Of a stretch of DNA of 64,000 bases, positions 52,541 through 62,728 are shown piece by piece. The number at the start of each line of letters is the position of its first letter. The stretch's first letter is position 1. Below the pieces are notes generated by a model. It worked only from the letters and a program-made list of their open reading frames with translations. It did not search any database and was not told the DNA's origin. The stretch is from Oscillospiraceae bacterium. GTDB lineage: Bacteria > Bacillota_A > Clostridia > Oscillospirales > Ruminococcaceae. The DNA lies in contig SFDQ01000011.1 of assembly GCA_004558145.1 (NCBI GenBank), positions 1 to 64,000 on the forward strand, in the 5' to 3' direction. The position numbers and the translations under genes are program-made.

Positions 52541-53401
52541 GATGGTCTGCCAGCTTTCGCCCAGTCGGGCGGCGGCCAGCACCTCCTCCAGCTGCCCCGC
52601 GGGCAGGGGAGAGGGGGGAACGGGGGGCGCGCTTTGGTCGGCGGCGGGATCGGCCAGGTCCAGCAGCCAGTAGCTGACCCCCTGCCAGCCGTTCTTGTAG
52701 CCGGTGCGGGCCTGCCGCCCCTCGCAGACGAAGCCGAAGGCGGTGTGGAAGGCCTCGCTTTCGGGGTTGGGGTCGGCCAGCACGGCGTAGGCGTTGCGGT
52801 AGCCCTGCTTTGCCAGCGCCGCCAGCAGGCCGTGGTAGAGCATAGTGCCCAGGCCCAGCCGCCGGGCGGCGGGGGCGAGGTAGATGGTGGTCTCCGCGTC
52901 CCAGGCGTAGGCGTCGCAGCCGTAGCGCCAGGGGTGGGCGCAGGCGTAGCCCAGGGGCTGGCCCAGGGCGTTTTCCGCCAGGACGTAGGGCAGGGTGCGC
53001 CGGGTGGCGGCGATGGCGCGGCGGTATTCGGCCTCGGTGGGCACTTCATACAGGAAGGAGGCGGTGCTGTTCTTCACGTACCAGCCGAACACTTCCAGCA
53101 CCTTGGCCGCGTCGGCGGGCTTTGCCGGGCGCAGCAGCACGAAGCGGGCGGGGTCGAAGGAGGCTGCCAGGGCCTCTTTTTCCGCCTTGGGCAGCTTTTT
53201 CAGCGCAGCCTCCCGGCGCAGGGCGGCGCTTTTGTCCGGCAGCGCCTCCGCCCAGGCGAGGCTTGCCGCCCCGAAGGCCCGGGTGTACTTGGCGCCTTTG
53301 CCGCTCTGGTGGGCGGCGAGGCGGCGGAGCAGGTCGTTGGTCCAGCCGGTGTAGAGCGCGCCGCCCTCGCAGCGCACCATGTAGACATAGCAGACGGGCA
53401 T
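52529..53401 (-). CDS. GIY-YIG nuclease-domain / GNAT acetyltransferase fusion protein
   Basis: 290 residues with two domains. Residues 1-85 are a GIY-YIG domain of the small UPF0213/YhbQ type (CYVYMVRCEGGALYTGWTND, then RRLAAHQSGKGAKYTRAF). Residues about 95-260 are a GNAT acetyltransferase resembling phosphinothricin/amino-acid acetyltransferases (KNSTASFLYEVPTEAEYRRA; acetyl-CoA region YLAPAARRLGLGTMLYHGLL). The C-terminal 30 residues are Pro/Ala rich. Start ATG 53401 is 14 nt after the MYG1 gene. Base composition is very high in GC. The GIY-YIG part keeps Tyr and Arg of the active site; the substrate of the GNAT part is unknown. Not a frameshift: both domains share one clean frame. Confidence 0.85.
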   Translation of the reverse strand: MPVCYVYMVRCEGGALYTGWTNDLLRRLAAHQSGKGAKYTRAFGAASLAWAEALPDKSAALRREAALKKLPKAEKEALAASFDPARFVLLRPAKPADAAKVLEVFGWYVKNSTASFLYEVPTEAEYRRAIAATRRTLPYVLAENALGQPLGYACAHPWRYGCDAYAWDAETTIYLAPAARRLGLGTMLYHGLLAALAKQGYRNAYAVLADPNPESEAFHTAFGFVCEGRQARTGYKNGWQGVSYWLLDLADPAADQSAPPVPPSPLPAGQLEEVLAAARLGESWQTIAGR

Positions 53402-53415
53402 GGAAGGGGCTCCTT

Positions 53416-54234
53416 TCAGCGGCGGCCGTCGGCGATGCGGCAGGCGGCGATGGCGCTCTCTTTGGTGTCGGCGGTGATCATGAAGCGGCTGGCGTGGCAA
53501 AAGCGCAGGTCAGGGATGCCGCTGCGCTTTGCCAGCTCCTCGGGAGGCTGGCCCGCCCACCCCTGGGGGAAGGGCCGCTTGGGCCGCCGGGTGAGCCGGT
53601 CGTTGACGCACTGGGCCGCCCAGCCGCCCCGCTGGCTGGGGTAGACCACGAACCGCGCGTCCGAGCGGTAGAGGGCGTTTTTCCAGGGGGCGTAGCAGGG
53701 CAGCACCACCACCCCGTTCTCCATGCGGTCCAGCGCCTTTTTCACCAGCGCGTCCGCCCGGTTCACGGCGTTGGCCCCGTCGATGTTGTTCTGCAAAATG
53801 ACCTGGGCGAAGTCCACCGCCTTCGCAAAGCAGGCGTCGGGGTCGTCCTTCGAGTCCCACAGGGGGTTGAAGCCGCCGATGGCGTCCGCCAGCAGGCAGT
53901 CCTCGCCGGTGTTGTCGTTCAGGTCCAGCGGCTGCACGAAGTTCTCGTCCAAAAGGCGGGCCTGATGCTCGCCCACCAGCTGGGGGCCGAACACCTTCCA
54001 CAAAAGGCCGAAGGCCGCGTAGGGCACGCCGTTCGGCCGCTCGGCGCGGCTGGCGTCGTGGTGGTCGAACATGCCGCCGCCGATGTCGTAGACGATGCCG
54101 TCGAAATCGTCCGGCACCTCGAACCCCCGCTGCACCTTGAAATCCGGGCGCAAAATGCGCAGCAGCGCGGTGGCGAACACGTCGTCCGCATGGAACTTGC
54201 CCCCGTGGGTGAATCCTCTGGCCGGTACCTTCAT
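53416..54234 (-). CDS. MYG1/UPF0160-family metal-dependent hydrolase
   Basis: 272 residues of the MYG1 family (DHH-like fold, reported as a 3-5 exoribonuclease in eukaryotes). Key motifs are FTHGGKFHADDVFATALLRI and IVYDIGGGMFDHHDASRAER, holding the likely metal-binding His/Asp residues, plus LYRSDARFVVYPSQRGGWAA near the C-terminus. AAGGAG lies 11 nt before ATG 54234; the frame open to 54597 overlaps the divergent promoters. In an operon with the GIY-YIG/GNAT fusion. Bacterial role is not established. Confidence 0.88.
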   Translation of the reverse strand: MKVPARGFTHGGKFHADDVFATALLRILRPDFKVQRGFEVPDDFDGIVYDIGGGMFDHHDASRAERPNGVPYAAFGLLWKVFGPQLVGEHQARLLDENFVQPLDLNDNTGEDCLLADAIGGFNPLWDSKDDPDACFAKAVDFAQVILQNNIDGANAVNRADALVKKALDRMENGVVVLPCYAPWKNALYRSDARFVVYPSQRGGWAAQCVNDRLTRRPKRPFPQGWAGQPPEELAKRSGIPDLRFCHASRFMITADTKESAIAACRIADGRR

Positions 54235-54270
54235 GGAATGAGACTCTCCTTCGTCGCTGGTTTTCCATTC

Positions 54271-54279
54271 AGTATAGCA
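54271..54279 (-). promoter_or_regulatory. Extended -10 promoter of MYG1 operon
   Basis: Minus strand TG-C-TATACT (-10 at 54271-54276); no clear -35. Confidence 0.5.
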
Positions 54280-54387
54280 CATTCCCGCCGCAAAAAACAG
54301 CGCCGGAGCCCATATATATAAAAGGTACGCGCCAGAAGTTTCCTGCCCGCCGTTTACAGAAGTTTCATACAAGGCGGCACGGGTTTG

Positions 54388-54396
54388 TGTTATAAT
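54388..54396 (+). promoter_or_regulatory. Extended -10 promoter of the amidase gene
   Basis: TG-T-TATAAT (-10 at 54391-54396), weak -35. It places the transcript start near 54403, which supports the ATG at 54452 over the one at 54395. Confidence 0.6.
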
Positions 54397-54451
54397 GGTT
54401 CTGAATATCGACACCATTCGCGCCCCGGCGCGAGAGGAGGGGGAGTTCCTG

Positions 54452-56722
54452 ATGAAGACGAAATACAGACGGCGGCGGGCGCTGGCGGCAGTGCTGGCGG
54501 TGGCCGCGCTGGCCGCCCTGGCGGCCCTCATCTGGCTGCTGGTGCTGCTGGTGCGGGGCATCGGCTCGCTGGGCACGCCGGACATGCGCACCCCCAAGGA
54601 CGTGAAGGCGGTGGTGCTGGCCTCCGACTGGAGCAGCTACTTCTCCACCGCCCGCACCACCGAGGAGCAGCAGGCCTATCTGGAGAGCACGCTGGACGAG
54701 GCGGCGAACCTGGGGGCCAACACGGTGCTGCTCACCGGCCGGGTGGACGACGACCCGGACCAGGTGCTCTTCCGGGTGAAGGGCAAGGACCTGACGGTGG
54801 CCACCGCCGGGGCCGTGACCGAAAACGACGGCTTCTTCTCCAAGTTCGACCCGGTGAACTATCTGATGAAGCAGGCCAAGGAGCGGGACATGCAGGTGGC
54901 CCTCATCGCCACCGATGACGGCGGCCAGCCGCTGGCCGCCGGCGCGGCCCTGCCCGAATGGCTGGAAAAGGCCGCGAAGGACCACAAGCTGGCCCTCTAC
55001 GGCCTGGACGAGACCAGCGCCGCCGCTCTGGACGCGGCGAAGGCCGAGGCCGAATCCCAGGCCGCCGAGAGCGGGGAAGAGGTGGAGCCGGAGCAGCCCC
55101 TGCTGACCTACGTGGGCCTGACCGAGGGCAGCGAGGCCCCGGCGCTGCTGCGCAAGGACGGCGACGCGGCGCTGCTGGCGGCGGCGTGGCAGCTGGAGGA
55201 AGGCAGAGGCATGGTGCTGGGCGAGCTGGGCAGCCTGCTGGCGGACGGCTCCGACGCCGCCGTGGCCCTGCGCTTTGTGAGCGGCGAGGAACTGCCCGAC
55301 GTGCTGGCCAAGGACGTGCCCGCCACCCTTTCCATCGTCACCCCGGCCACCGGGGCCACGGTGTACACCGAGAACGTCTACCTCATCGGCACCTCCGACC
55401 CGGCCCAGCCCCTGACGGTGAACGGCCAGACGGTGGAGCGCACCGGCGAGATGGGCGTGTGGGGCATCCTGGTGCCGCTGAACATGGGCGCCAACGACAT
55501 CACCGCCGTGCAGGGCGAGACCACCGTGACCATCTCGGTGACCCGCTCCACCTACTCCGGCGGCGGGGCCGGCGCGGCCCGCCCGGACGGCAGCGAAGCC
55601 GCCGCCCCCGGCCAGAAGCTGCGCATCAACACCACCCTGGCCAGCCTGCTGGAGGACTACACCAACGACGATTCCATCCTGATGACCGCCTACGAAGGGG
55701 CGGTGGCCACGGTGGAGAAGAGCGTGTCCTTCGTGCGCTCCAACCGCCGCACCTACGCCTACCAGCTGGAGAACGGCGGCTACATCCTGGCCAAGGACTG
55801 CGAGCTGCTGGACTCCTCCACCCCCGACGCGGCCTTCACCGGGGCCGAGCGCACCACCGAGGGCAACATGGAAGTGTTCACCCTCACCGGCTCGGGCACG
55901 CCCCTCTACACCCACACCTGGGAGGGCAACGAGCTGACCCTGACCTTCCTGTCCGCCTCCTTCACCGGCGAGATGCCGGCGGACCTGGGCTTCGGCGGGG
56001 CCACCGTGACGGTGGAGCCCACCGAGGAGGGCGGCTTCTCGCTGCACTTCGTGTTCAATGACGCCGACCCGCTGTGGGGCTACCACGTGCGCTACACCGA
56101 GGACGGCACCTCCCAGATCCTGCTGAAACACCAGCCCAGGCGCTCGGACGCCGAGACCGGCCCCCTCACCGGGGTGACGGTGATGCTGGACCCGGGCCAC
56201 GGCGGCACCGACATGGGCGCTGTGGGCTCCACCAGCGAGGACTTCCCCCAGGAGAAGGACCTGAATCTGGCGGAGGCGCTGGCGGCCAAGTACCGGCTGG
56301 AGCAGCTGGGGGCCACCGTGCTGATGACCCGGGAGGACGACACCTTCCCCACCCTGGGCGACCGGGTGGAGATGCTGAACGACGCCGCGCCGGACTTCTT
56401 CATCTCGGTGCACCACAACAGCACCAACCTGGATAAGGACACCGACGGCCTGGTGGGCACCGAGTGCTACTGGTTCTACACCGAGGGCAAGCCTCTGGCC
56501 CAGGCCCTGGTGGACCGGGTCACCGCCGCCACCGGCCGCGAGGCGCGGGGCGTGTTCTACAACTACTTCTACGTCACCCGCTCCAACCTGTGCCCCGCGG
56601 TGCTGCTGGAGACGGGCTTCGTGAGCAGCCCCACCGAGTATCAGAGCTGCGCCGGCGACCTGGGCCTGTGGGCCGAGGGCGGCGCCATCGCCCAGGCGGT
56701 GCTGGACTGCGTGCCGGACTGA
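54452..56722 (+). CDS. Multidomain N-acetylmuramoyl-L-alanine amidase (Amidase_3), membrane anchored
   Basis: 756-residue exported cell-wall hydrolase. After a basic start and one membrane helix (ALAALAALIWLLVLLVRGIG) comes a region of about 190 residues like a degenerate GHL10-type barrel (VKAVVLASDWSSYFSTARTT, LGANTVLL). Next are an Ig-like domain (VYTENVYLIGTSDPAQPLTV), an SH3-like part (residues about 390-470) and a beta domain. The C-terminal amidase has zinc/catalytic residues in LDPGHGGTDMG (His583), FPQEKDLNLAEAL, SVHHNS and LLETGFVSS. It cuts the MurNAc-L-Ala bond in peptidoglycan. ATG 54452 has GGGGAG upstream. Longer than usual amidases because of the N-terminal domains. Confidence 0.88.
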   Translation: MKTKYRRRRALAAVLAVAALAALAALIWLLVLLVRGIGSLGTPDMRTPKDVKAVVLASDWSSYFSTARTTEEQQAYLESTLDEAANLGANTVLLTGRVDDDPDQVLFRVKGKDLTVATAGAVTENDGFFSKFDPVNYLMKQAKERDMQVALIATDDGGQPLAAGAALPEWLEKAAKDHKLALYGLDETSAAALDAAKAEAESQAAESGEEVEPEQPLLTYVGLTEGSEAPALLRKDGDAALLAAAWQLEEGRGMVLGELGSLLADGSDAAVALRFVSGEELPDVLAKDVPATLSIVTPATGATVYTENVYLIGTSDPAQPLTVNGQTVERTGEMGVWGILVPLNMGANDITAVQGETTVTISVTRSTYSGGGAGAARPDGSEAAAPGQKLRINTTLASLLEDYTNDDSILMTAYEGAVATVEKSVSFVRSNRRTYAYQLENGGYILAKDCELLDSSTPDAAFTGAERTTEGNMEVFTLTGSGTPLYTHTWEGNELTLTFLSASFTGEMPADLGFGGATVTVEPTEEGGFSLHFVFNDADPLWGYHVRYTEDGTSQILLKHQPRRSDAETGPLTGVTVMLDPGHGGTDMGAVGSTSEDFPQEKDLNLAEALAAKYRLEQLGATVLMTREDDTFPTLGDRVEMLNDAAPDFFISVHHNSTNLDKDTDGLVGTECYWFYTEGKPLAQALVDRVTAATGREARGVFYNYFYVTRSNLCPAVLLETGFVSSPTEYQSCAGDLGLWAEGGAIAQAVLDCVPD

Positions 56723-56742
56723 CCAAAAACAACGCAAAAGGG

Positions 56743-56772
56743 AAGGGGCTCCGGCATGCCGGGGCCCCTTTT
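56743..56772 (+). terminator. Terminator after amidase gene
   Basis: AAGGGGC...CCGGC stem with complement (one bulge), AT loop, then TTTT. Confidence 0.7.
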
Positions 56773-56796
56773 CCGGGTTATTCCTCTTTCATCCGC

Positions 56797-56839
56797 AAAA
56801 AGGCCGCCGCCCCGAAACGCTTCGGGACGGCGGCCTCTT
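56797..56839. terminator. Bidirectional terminator between amidase and ilvE
   Basis: GGCCGCCG/CGGCGGCC stem with inner CCCGAA/TTCGGG pairing; TTTTT on the minus strand ends ilvE. Confidence 0.8.
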
Positions 56840-56862
56840 TGTTTTTTATGCGCACGCGCTTT

Positions 56863-57933
56863 TTATTCCACCGGCACGACCCAGCCCTTGGTGTCGGGCA
56901 GGCGGCCCCACTGGATGCCGGTGAGGGTGTCGTACAGCTTCTGGGTGAGGGGGCCGATCTTGCCGCCGCCGATCATGGCGGCCTTGCCCTCCCAGTCCAG
57001 CTCCTTCACGGGGCTGATGACCGCGGCGGTGCCGGTGCCGAACACCTCTTCCAGCTTGCCCTCGTCGGCGGCCTTCATCACGTCGGCGATGGCCAGCGGC
57101 CCTTCAATGACCTCATAGCCCCAGTCCTTCAGCAGCTCGATGATGGAACGGCGGGTCACGCCGGGCAGCACGGTGCCGGTGCAGGCGGCGGTGTAGATCT
57201 TGCCGTCGATCTTGAACATGATGTTCATGGAGCCGACTTCTTCCACATATTTCTTTTCCACGCCGTCCAGCCACAGCACCTGGCTGAAGCCCAGCTCCTC
57301 GGCCTTTTCGCCCGCCTTGATGGAGGCGGCGTAGTTGCCGCCGCACTTGCAGAAGCCGGTGAGGCCGGGCGCGGCGCGGATGTACTCGTCCTCCACATAG
57401 ATGCGCACCGGGTCCAGGCCCTCGGCATAGTAGGCGCCGGAGGGCGAGCAGATGATGACGAACAGGTAGTTTTTGGCCGCGTGCACACCCAGGCCCACAT
57501 CGGTGGCGATGCAGAAGGGCCGGATGTAAAGGGAAGCGCCGTCGGAGTGGGGCACCCAGTCCCGCTCCACATCCACCAGCGCCTTCACCGCCTGCACAAA
57601 GTCCTCGGTGGGGATGGGCGGCATGCCCAGCCGGTCGGCCGAGTCGTTGAAGCGGGCGGCGTTGCACTCCGGGCGGAACAGCTGCACCTTTCCTTCGGCG
57701 GTGCGGTAGGCCTTCATGCCCTCAAAAATTTCCTGGGCATAGTGGAACACCGTGGTGGCCGGGTCCAGCGGCAGGGGAGCGTAGGGCACGATGCGCGCGT
57801 CGTGCCAGCCTTCGCCGGCGGTGTAGTCCATCAGGAACATGTGGTCGGTGAACAGTTTGCCGAAGCCCAGCTTTCCTTCGTCGGCGGGCTTTTGTTTCAG
57901 GACGGCGGACTTTTGCACAGTGATGTTCAGCAT
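56863..57933 (-). CDS. ilvE: Branched-chain amino acid aminotransferase
   Basis: 356-residue fold-type IV PLP aminotransferase for Leu, Ile and Val. PLP Lys206 is in GGNYAASIKAGEKA. Other family motifs: HYAQEIFEGMKAYR, SLYIRPFCIATD, EVGSMNIMF and VFGTGTAAVISPV. AAGAAGG precedes ATG 57933. Single-gene unit with its own promoter; no T-box leader is visible in the short 5-prime region. Confidence 0.96.
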   Translation of the reverse strand: MLNITVQKSAVLKQKPADEGKLGFGKLFTDHMFLMDYTAGEGWHDARIVPYAPLPLDPATTVFHYAQEIFEGMKAYRTAEGKVQLFRPECNAARFNDSADRLGMPPIPTEDFVQAVKALVDVERDWVPHSDGASLYIRPFCIATDVGLGVHAAKNYLFVIICSPSGAYYAEGLDPVRIYVEDEYIRAAPGLTGFCKCGGNYAASIKAGEKAEELGFSQVLWLDGVEKKYVEEVGSMNIMFKIDGKIYTAACTGTVLPGVTRRSIIELLKDWGYEVIEGPLAIADVMKAADEGKLEEVFGTGTAAVISPVKELDWEGKAAMIGGGKIGPLTQKLYDTLTGIQWGRLPDTKGWVVPVE

Positions 57934-57965
57934 GGGGCTCTGCCTTCTTTCAGGATTTTTCCTTT

Positions 57966-57994
57966 ATTATAGTAACACGGTGAACGCAAAACAA
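57966..57994 (-). promoter_or_regulatory. Promoter of ilvE
   Basis: Minus strand TTGTTT (57989-57994), 17-nt spacer, TATAAT (57966-57971). Confidence 0.7.
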
Positions 57995-58087
57995 GCTTTT
58001 TTTGAAAAAAGTCCGGCTGTTTGTCCACAGCGGACGGTCCGCCTGTGAAAAATAGCGCCCTTCGAAGGAAAAATTCCTGTTTTTTCC

Positions 58088-58116
58088 TTGACGAGGGCCA
58101 TAGATTACATTATAAT
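58088..58116 (+). promoter_or_regulatory. Upstream promoter (P1) of opp operon
   Basis: TTGACG (58088-58093), 17-nt spacer, TATAAT (58111-58116). Confidence 0.8.
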
Positions 58117-58191
58117 AAGTACTCAGTTTGGTCGATTACTCTGCTAAAGGGATGAAATGCCCCGGCAGAGTTGGGATTTTGCCCCTGGAAA

Positions 58192-58220
58192 TTGACAAAC
58201 GGGCCCAAAAGCGGTAAAAT
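58192..58220 (+). promoter_or_regulatory. Second promoter (P2) of opp operon
   Basis: TTGACA (58192-58197), 17-nt spacer, TAAAAT (58215-58220). Between P1 and P2 is an inverted repeat CTCTGC...GCAGAG (58139-58170). The leader from P2 to oppB is about 250 nt long with no convincing gene. Confidence 0.8.
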
Positions 58221-58407
58221 AAAGAGACAATTTGTTTGCTGTTGCAGCGTGTCCAGGCTTTTTTGCGGGCGCGCGGGTGTGAAAGATGTGGGTCCGCCGG
58301 GCGCACACAATTTCATGCCGGCGGCCGCTCGCGGGGAATGGCGCTTTTTTTGTTACTTCACTTGTTCGCGCCCTGCGGACAGTGGTGTTTGCAAAAAGGA
58401 CGGCCGC

Positions 58408-58456
58408 CCGGCTGGTTGCCGCAGCCGGTGCGCCGCGTGGTTGCCGCACGCGGCGC
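58408..58456 (+). promoter_or_regulatory. Tandem leader hairpins with identical 7-nt loops before oppB
   Basis: Hairpin A 58408-58428 (7-bp stem CCGGCTG) and hairpin B 58430-58456 (10-bp stem GCGCCGCGTG) are separated by 1 nt. Both have the loop GTTGCCG. Hairpin B ends 10 nt before the AAGGAG of oppB. Confidence 0.6.
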
Positions 58457-58479
58457 CGAGGGAGTTAAGGAGTGATCTT

Positions 58480-59394
58480 ATGGCAAAATATGTGGTGAAG
58501 CGCGTACTTCTGGCGATCTTGACCATCTTCATCGTCAGCGCCATCACCTTCTTCTCGATGTATGCCATTCCGGGCGGCCCGTTCAGCTCGGAAAAGGCGC
58601 TGAGCCCCGCCGTCATGGCGGCGCTGGAGGCCCGCTACGGCCTGGACCAGCCCATCCCGGTGCAGTATGTGAACTACATGAAGCAGCTGCTTCTGCACCA
58701 TGACTTCGGCGTGAGCCTGAAGACCGGCCGCGATGTGTTCGACACCATCATGACCGGCATGCAGGTCAGCGCGAAGCTGGGCCTGTCGGCGGCGGCGGTG
58801 GCCATCGCCTTCGGCTTGGTGCTTGGCTCGGTGGCCGCGCTGAACCGCGGCAAAGTCATCGACCGCATCATCGTGTTCTTCACCACTCTGGCCACTTCGG
58901 CCCCCAGCTTCGTGCTGGCCACCCTGCTGCTGCTGGTGTTCTCCATCCAGCTGGGCTGGGTGCCCGCCTGGAGCGCCCAGAACCCCAACTACATCCTGCC
59001 GGTCATCAGCCTTTCGATGTACCCCATGGCCTACATCACCCGTCTGACCAAGACCAGCATGCTGGACGCCTTGAACCAGGATTACATCCGCACCGCCCGC
59101 GCCAAGGGCGTCGCCTCCTATAAGGTGATCTTCAAGCACGCCCTGCGCAACGCCCTCATCCCCGTCGTGACCTACGTCGGCCCCATGGTAGCGTTCATCA
59201 TCACCGGCTCCATGGTGGTGGAGACCATCTTCTCCACCGGCGGCCTGGGCTCGTACTTCGTGACCTCCATCAACAACCGGGACTACACCCTCATCATGGG
59301 CGTGACCATCTTCCTGGCCATCCTGATGGTGACCGCGAACCTCATCACGGACATCGTGTACAAGCTCATCGACCCGCGCATCACTTTTGACTAA
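58480..59394 (+). CDS. oppB: Oligopeptide ABC transporter permease
   Basis: 304-residue DppB/OppB-type permease. It starts MAKYVVKRVLLAILTIFIVS, the standard first helix, with PGGPF and YGLDQPIPVQYVNYMKQLLL after it. The EAA-like loop is YIRTARAKGVASYKVIFKHA. AAGGAG is 8 nt before ATG 58480; an open frame continues upstream through the promoters but is not coding. First gene of opp, with tandem promoters and a long structured leader. Confidence 0.95.
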   Translation: MAKYVVKRVLLAILTIFIVSAITFFSMYAIPGGPFSSEKALSPAVMAALEARYGLDQPIPVQYVNYMKQLLLHHDFGVSLKTGRDVFDTIMTGMQVSAKLGLSAAAVAIAFGLVLGSVAALNRGKVIDRIIVFFTTLATSAPSFVLATLLLLVFSIQLGWVPAWSAQNPNYILPVISLSMYPMAYITRLTKTSMLDALNQDYIRTARAKGVASYKVIFKHALRNALIPVVTYVGPMVAFIITGSMVVETIFSTGGLGSYFVTSINNRDYTLIMGVTIFLAILMVTANLITDIVYKLIDPRITFD

Positions 59395-59405
59395 GGAGAC
59401 GGAAT

Positions 59406-60473
59406 ATGAATAAACCGCTTAAAAAGCATCTGTTCAGCAGCCAGATCAATCTGGCAAAGTTCAACCCCGCCTCCGAGGAAGAGAAGAGCCAGCAGGAGGT
59501 CATGAGCGAATCCACCACCTTCTTCCGGGACGGCATGAAGAAACTCATGCGCAACCCCCTGGCGGTGGGCGCCATCATCGTTCTGGTGCTGCTGATCATC
59601 ACCATCATCGTTGCCCCCATGATCATCCCCTACGGCTACGACGAGATCCTGAAAGTGGGCGGCAAGCGCGACAAGACCGCCGCCAACCTCGCCCCCTTCA
59701 CCTATTCTGAAAACGAGATCAAGTACATGGAGGAGACCGGCGAGCAGCTGTTCCCCCACATCTTCGGCACCGACAAGATGTGCCGTGACTACTTTGCCCG
59801 CGTCATCTACGGCACCCGCGTGTCCCTGTCCGTTGGTCTGTTCGCCAGCATCCTGGTCATGATCATCGGCGTGCTCTACGGCGCCATCGCCGGTTACGCC
59901 GGCGGCAAGGTGGACCTTGTGATGATGCGTATCTGTGACATCATCTATTCTCTGCCGGACCTGCTGATGGTCATATTGCTGTCGGTGGTCTTGCGAGAAA
60001 CGCTGGGCGCCGCCATCACCGGCACGGTGTTCGCGAAACTGGGCACCAACATGCTCTCGCTGTTCATCGTGTTCGGCCTGCTGTACTGGGTGGGCATGGC
60101 CCGTCTGGTGCGCGGTCAGATCCTGACCATCAAGGAGAACGAGTACGTTCTGGCGGCCCGCACCATCGGCACCAAGCCCAGCCGCATCCTTCGCAAGCAC
60201 ATCCTGCCCAACTGCCTGTCGGTCATCATCATTTCCGTGGCCCTGCAGGTTCCTTCCGCCATCTTCACCGAGAGCTACCTGAGCTTCCTTGGCCTGGGCG
60301 TGTCCCAGCCGATGCCCTCTCTGGGCAGCCTTGCCAACGAGGCCCGCGGCGCTCTTCAGGCGTACCCCTTCCAGCTGGTGTTCCCCGCGCTGATGATCTG
60401 CCTGATCGTTCTGTCGCTGAACCTGCTCGGCGACGGTCTGCGGGACGCCTTCGATCCCAAGCTGAGGAGGTAA
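59406..60473 (+). CDS. oppC: Oligopeptide ABC transporter permease
   Basis: 355-residue DppC/OppC-type permease. The cytoplasmic N-terminal 50 residues precede the first helix (AIIVLVLLIITIIVAPMIIP). HIFGTDKMCRDYFARVIYGT and EYVLAARTIGTKPSRILRKH (EAA loop) are typical. It lies 11 nt after oppB with GGAGACGG upstream. The spacer between helix 1 and the DxxGRD-like motif is longer than average, as in other Clostridia. Confidence 0.95.
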   Translation: MNKPLKKHLFSSQINLAKFNPASEEEKSQQEVMSESTTFFRDGMKKLMRNPLAVGAIIVLVLLIITIIVAPMIIPYGYDEILKVGGKRDKTAANLAPFTYSENEIKYMEETGEQLFPHIFGTDKMCRDYFARVIYGTRVSLSVGLFASILVMIIGVLYGAIAGYAGGKVDLVMMRICDIIYSLPDLLMVILLSVVLRETLGAAITGTVFAKLGTNMLSLFIVFGLLYWVGMARLVRGQILTIKENEYVLAARTIGTKPSRILRKHILPNCLSVIIISVALQVPSAIFTESYLSFLGLGVSQPMPSLGSLANEARGALQAYPFQLVFPALMICLIVLSLNLLGDGLRDAFDPKLRR

Positions 60474-60479
60474 TGGTAC

Positions 60480-61584
<1,105 letters not shown>

Positions 61585-61595
<11 letters not shown>

Positions 61596-62625
61596 GTATC
61601 TTGTTGAAGTCGAGCACCTGAAACAGTATTTCCCCATCCGCACCGGCTTTGCCTCCACCACCCCGCTGAAAGCGGTGGACGACGTGTCCTTCGCCATCAA
61701 GCCCGGCGAGACCCTGGGCCTGGTGGGCGAGTCCGGCTGCGGCAAGACCACCGTGGGCCGCAGCCTTCTGCAGCTGTATCAGCCCACCGGCGGCCGCATC
61801 AAGTACAACGGCGAGGTCATTTTTGACGCCGGCGACCTGGACGACAACGGCGAGCCCCAGCTGGACGCCAAGGGCAACCCGGTGAAGCTGCGCAAGCCCC
61901 ACACCGTGAACATGCTGCCCTACCGCAAGCAGATGCAGATGGTGTTCCAGGACCCCTATTCTTCCCTGAACCCCCGCATGACCGTTGAGGACATCATCGG
62001 CGAGCCTCTGGACGTGCACAAGCTCTACACCACCAAGGCCGAGCGCCGTGAGAAGGTGCTGCACCTGATGGAGCTGGTGGGCCTGAACGCCGAGCACGCC
62101 ACCCGCTACGCCCACGAGTTCTCCGGCGGCCAGCGCCAGCGCATCGGCATCGCCCGCGCCCTGGCGGTGGACCCCCGGTTCATCGTCTGCGACGAGCCCG
62201 TGTCCGCGCTGGACGTGTCCATCCAGGCGCAGGTTGTGAACATGTTCGAGGACCTGCAGCACAAGCTGGGCGTGGCGTACCTCTTCATCGCCCACGACCT
62301 GCTGGTGGTGAACCACATCTCCGACCGCATCGCCGTGATGTATCTGGGCAAGATGATGGAGATGGCTGAGGCCAACGAGCTGATGAACAACCCCATGCAT
62401 CCCTACACCCAGTCTCTGCTGAGCGCTGTGCCCATGCCCGATCCCAAGATCGCCCGCGAGCGCAAGCGCATCGTGCTGGAGGGCGACGTGCCCAGCCCCC
62501 TGAAGGCTCCCTCCGGCTGCCCCTTCCGCACCCGGTGCCGTTACGCCACCGAGCAGTGCGCGGCTCAGCGCCCGCCGCTGACCGACCGGGGCAACGGCCA
62601 CATGGTGGCCTGCTGGAACAAGTAA
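61585..62625 (+). CDS. oppF: Oligopeptide ABC transporter ATPase
   Basis: 346-residue ATPase, partner of OppD. Walker A GESGCGKTTVGRS, signature EFSGGQRQRIGIARAL, Walker B FIVCDEPVSALDVS, C-terminal Cys motif GCPFRTRCRYATEQC. ATG 61585 lies within the end of oppD; a GGAGG site is 12 nt upstream. Contains an insertion after Walker A (about residues 75-100) rich in Asp and Gly, seen in other Clostridia OppF. Confidence 0.95.
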
Positions 62626-62728
62626 GTTCCGGCAAAACTCCTTTTTGGCAAGTCCCGACCCGTTTTTCTTGCCGGGCCGTGATTTGAAACCGGGCCAAAA
62701 GCCCAAAAAAACAAATGGAGGTATACCC

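Noticed and set aside
52267..53049. Pro-rich 260-codon frame through the tandem repeat
   Set aside because: Out of frame with the GNAT gene it overlaps; low-complexity result of GC-rich repeats, no start signal.
57934..58479. Leader of opp considered as a T-box or known riboswitch
   Set aside because: No T-box sequence, specifier loop or known aptamer core could be recognised; only hairpins are supported.
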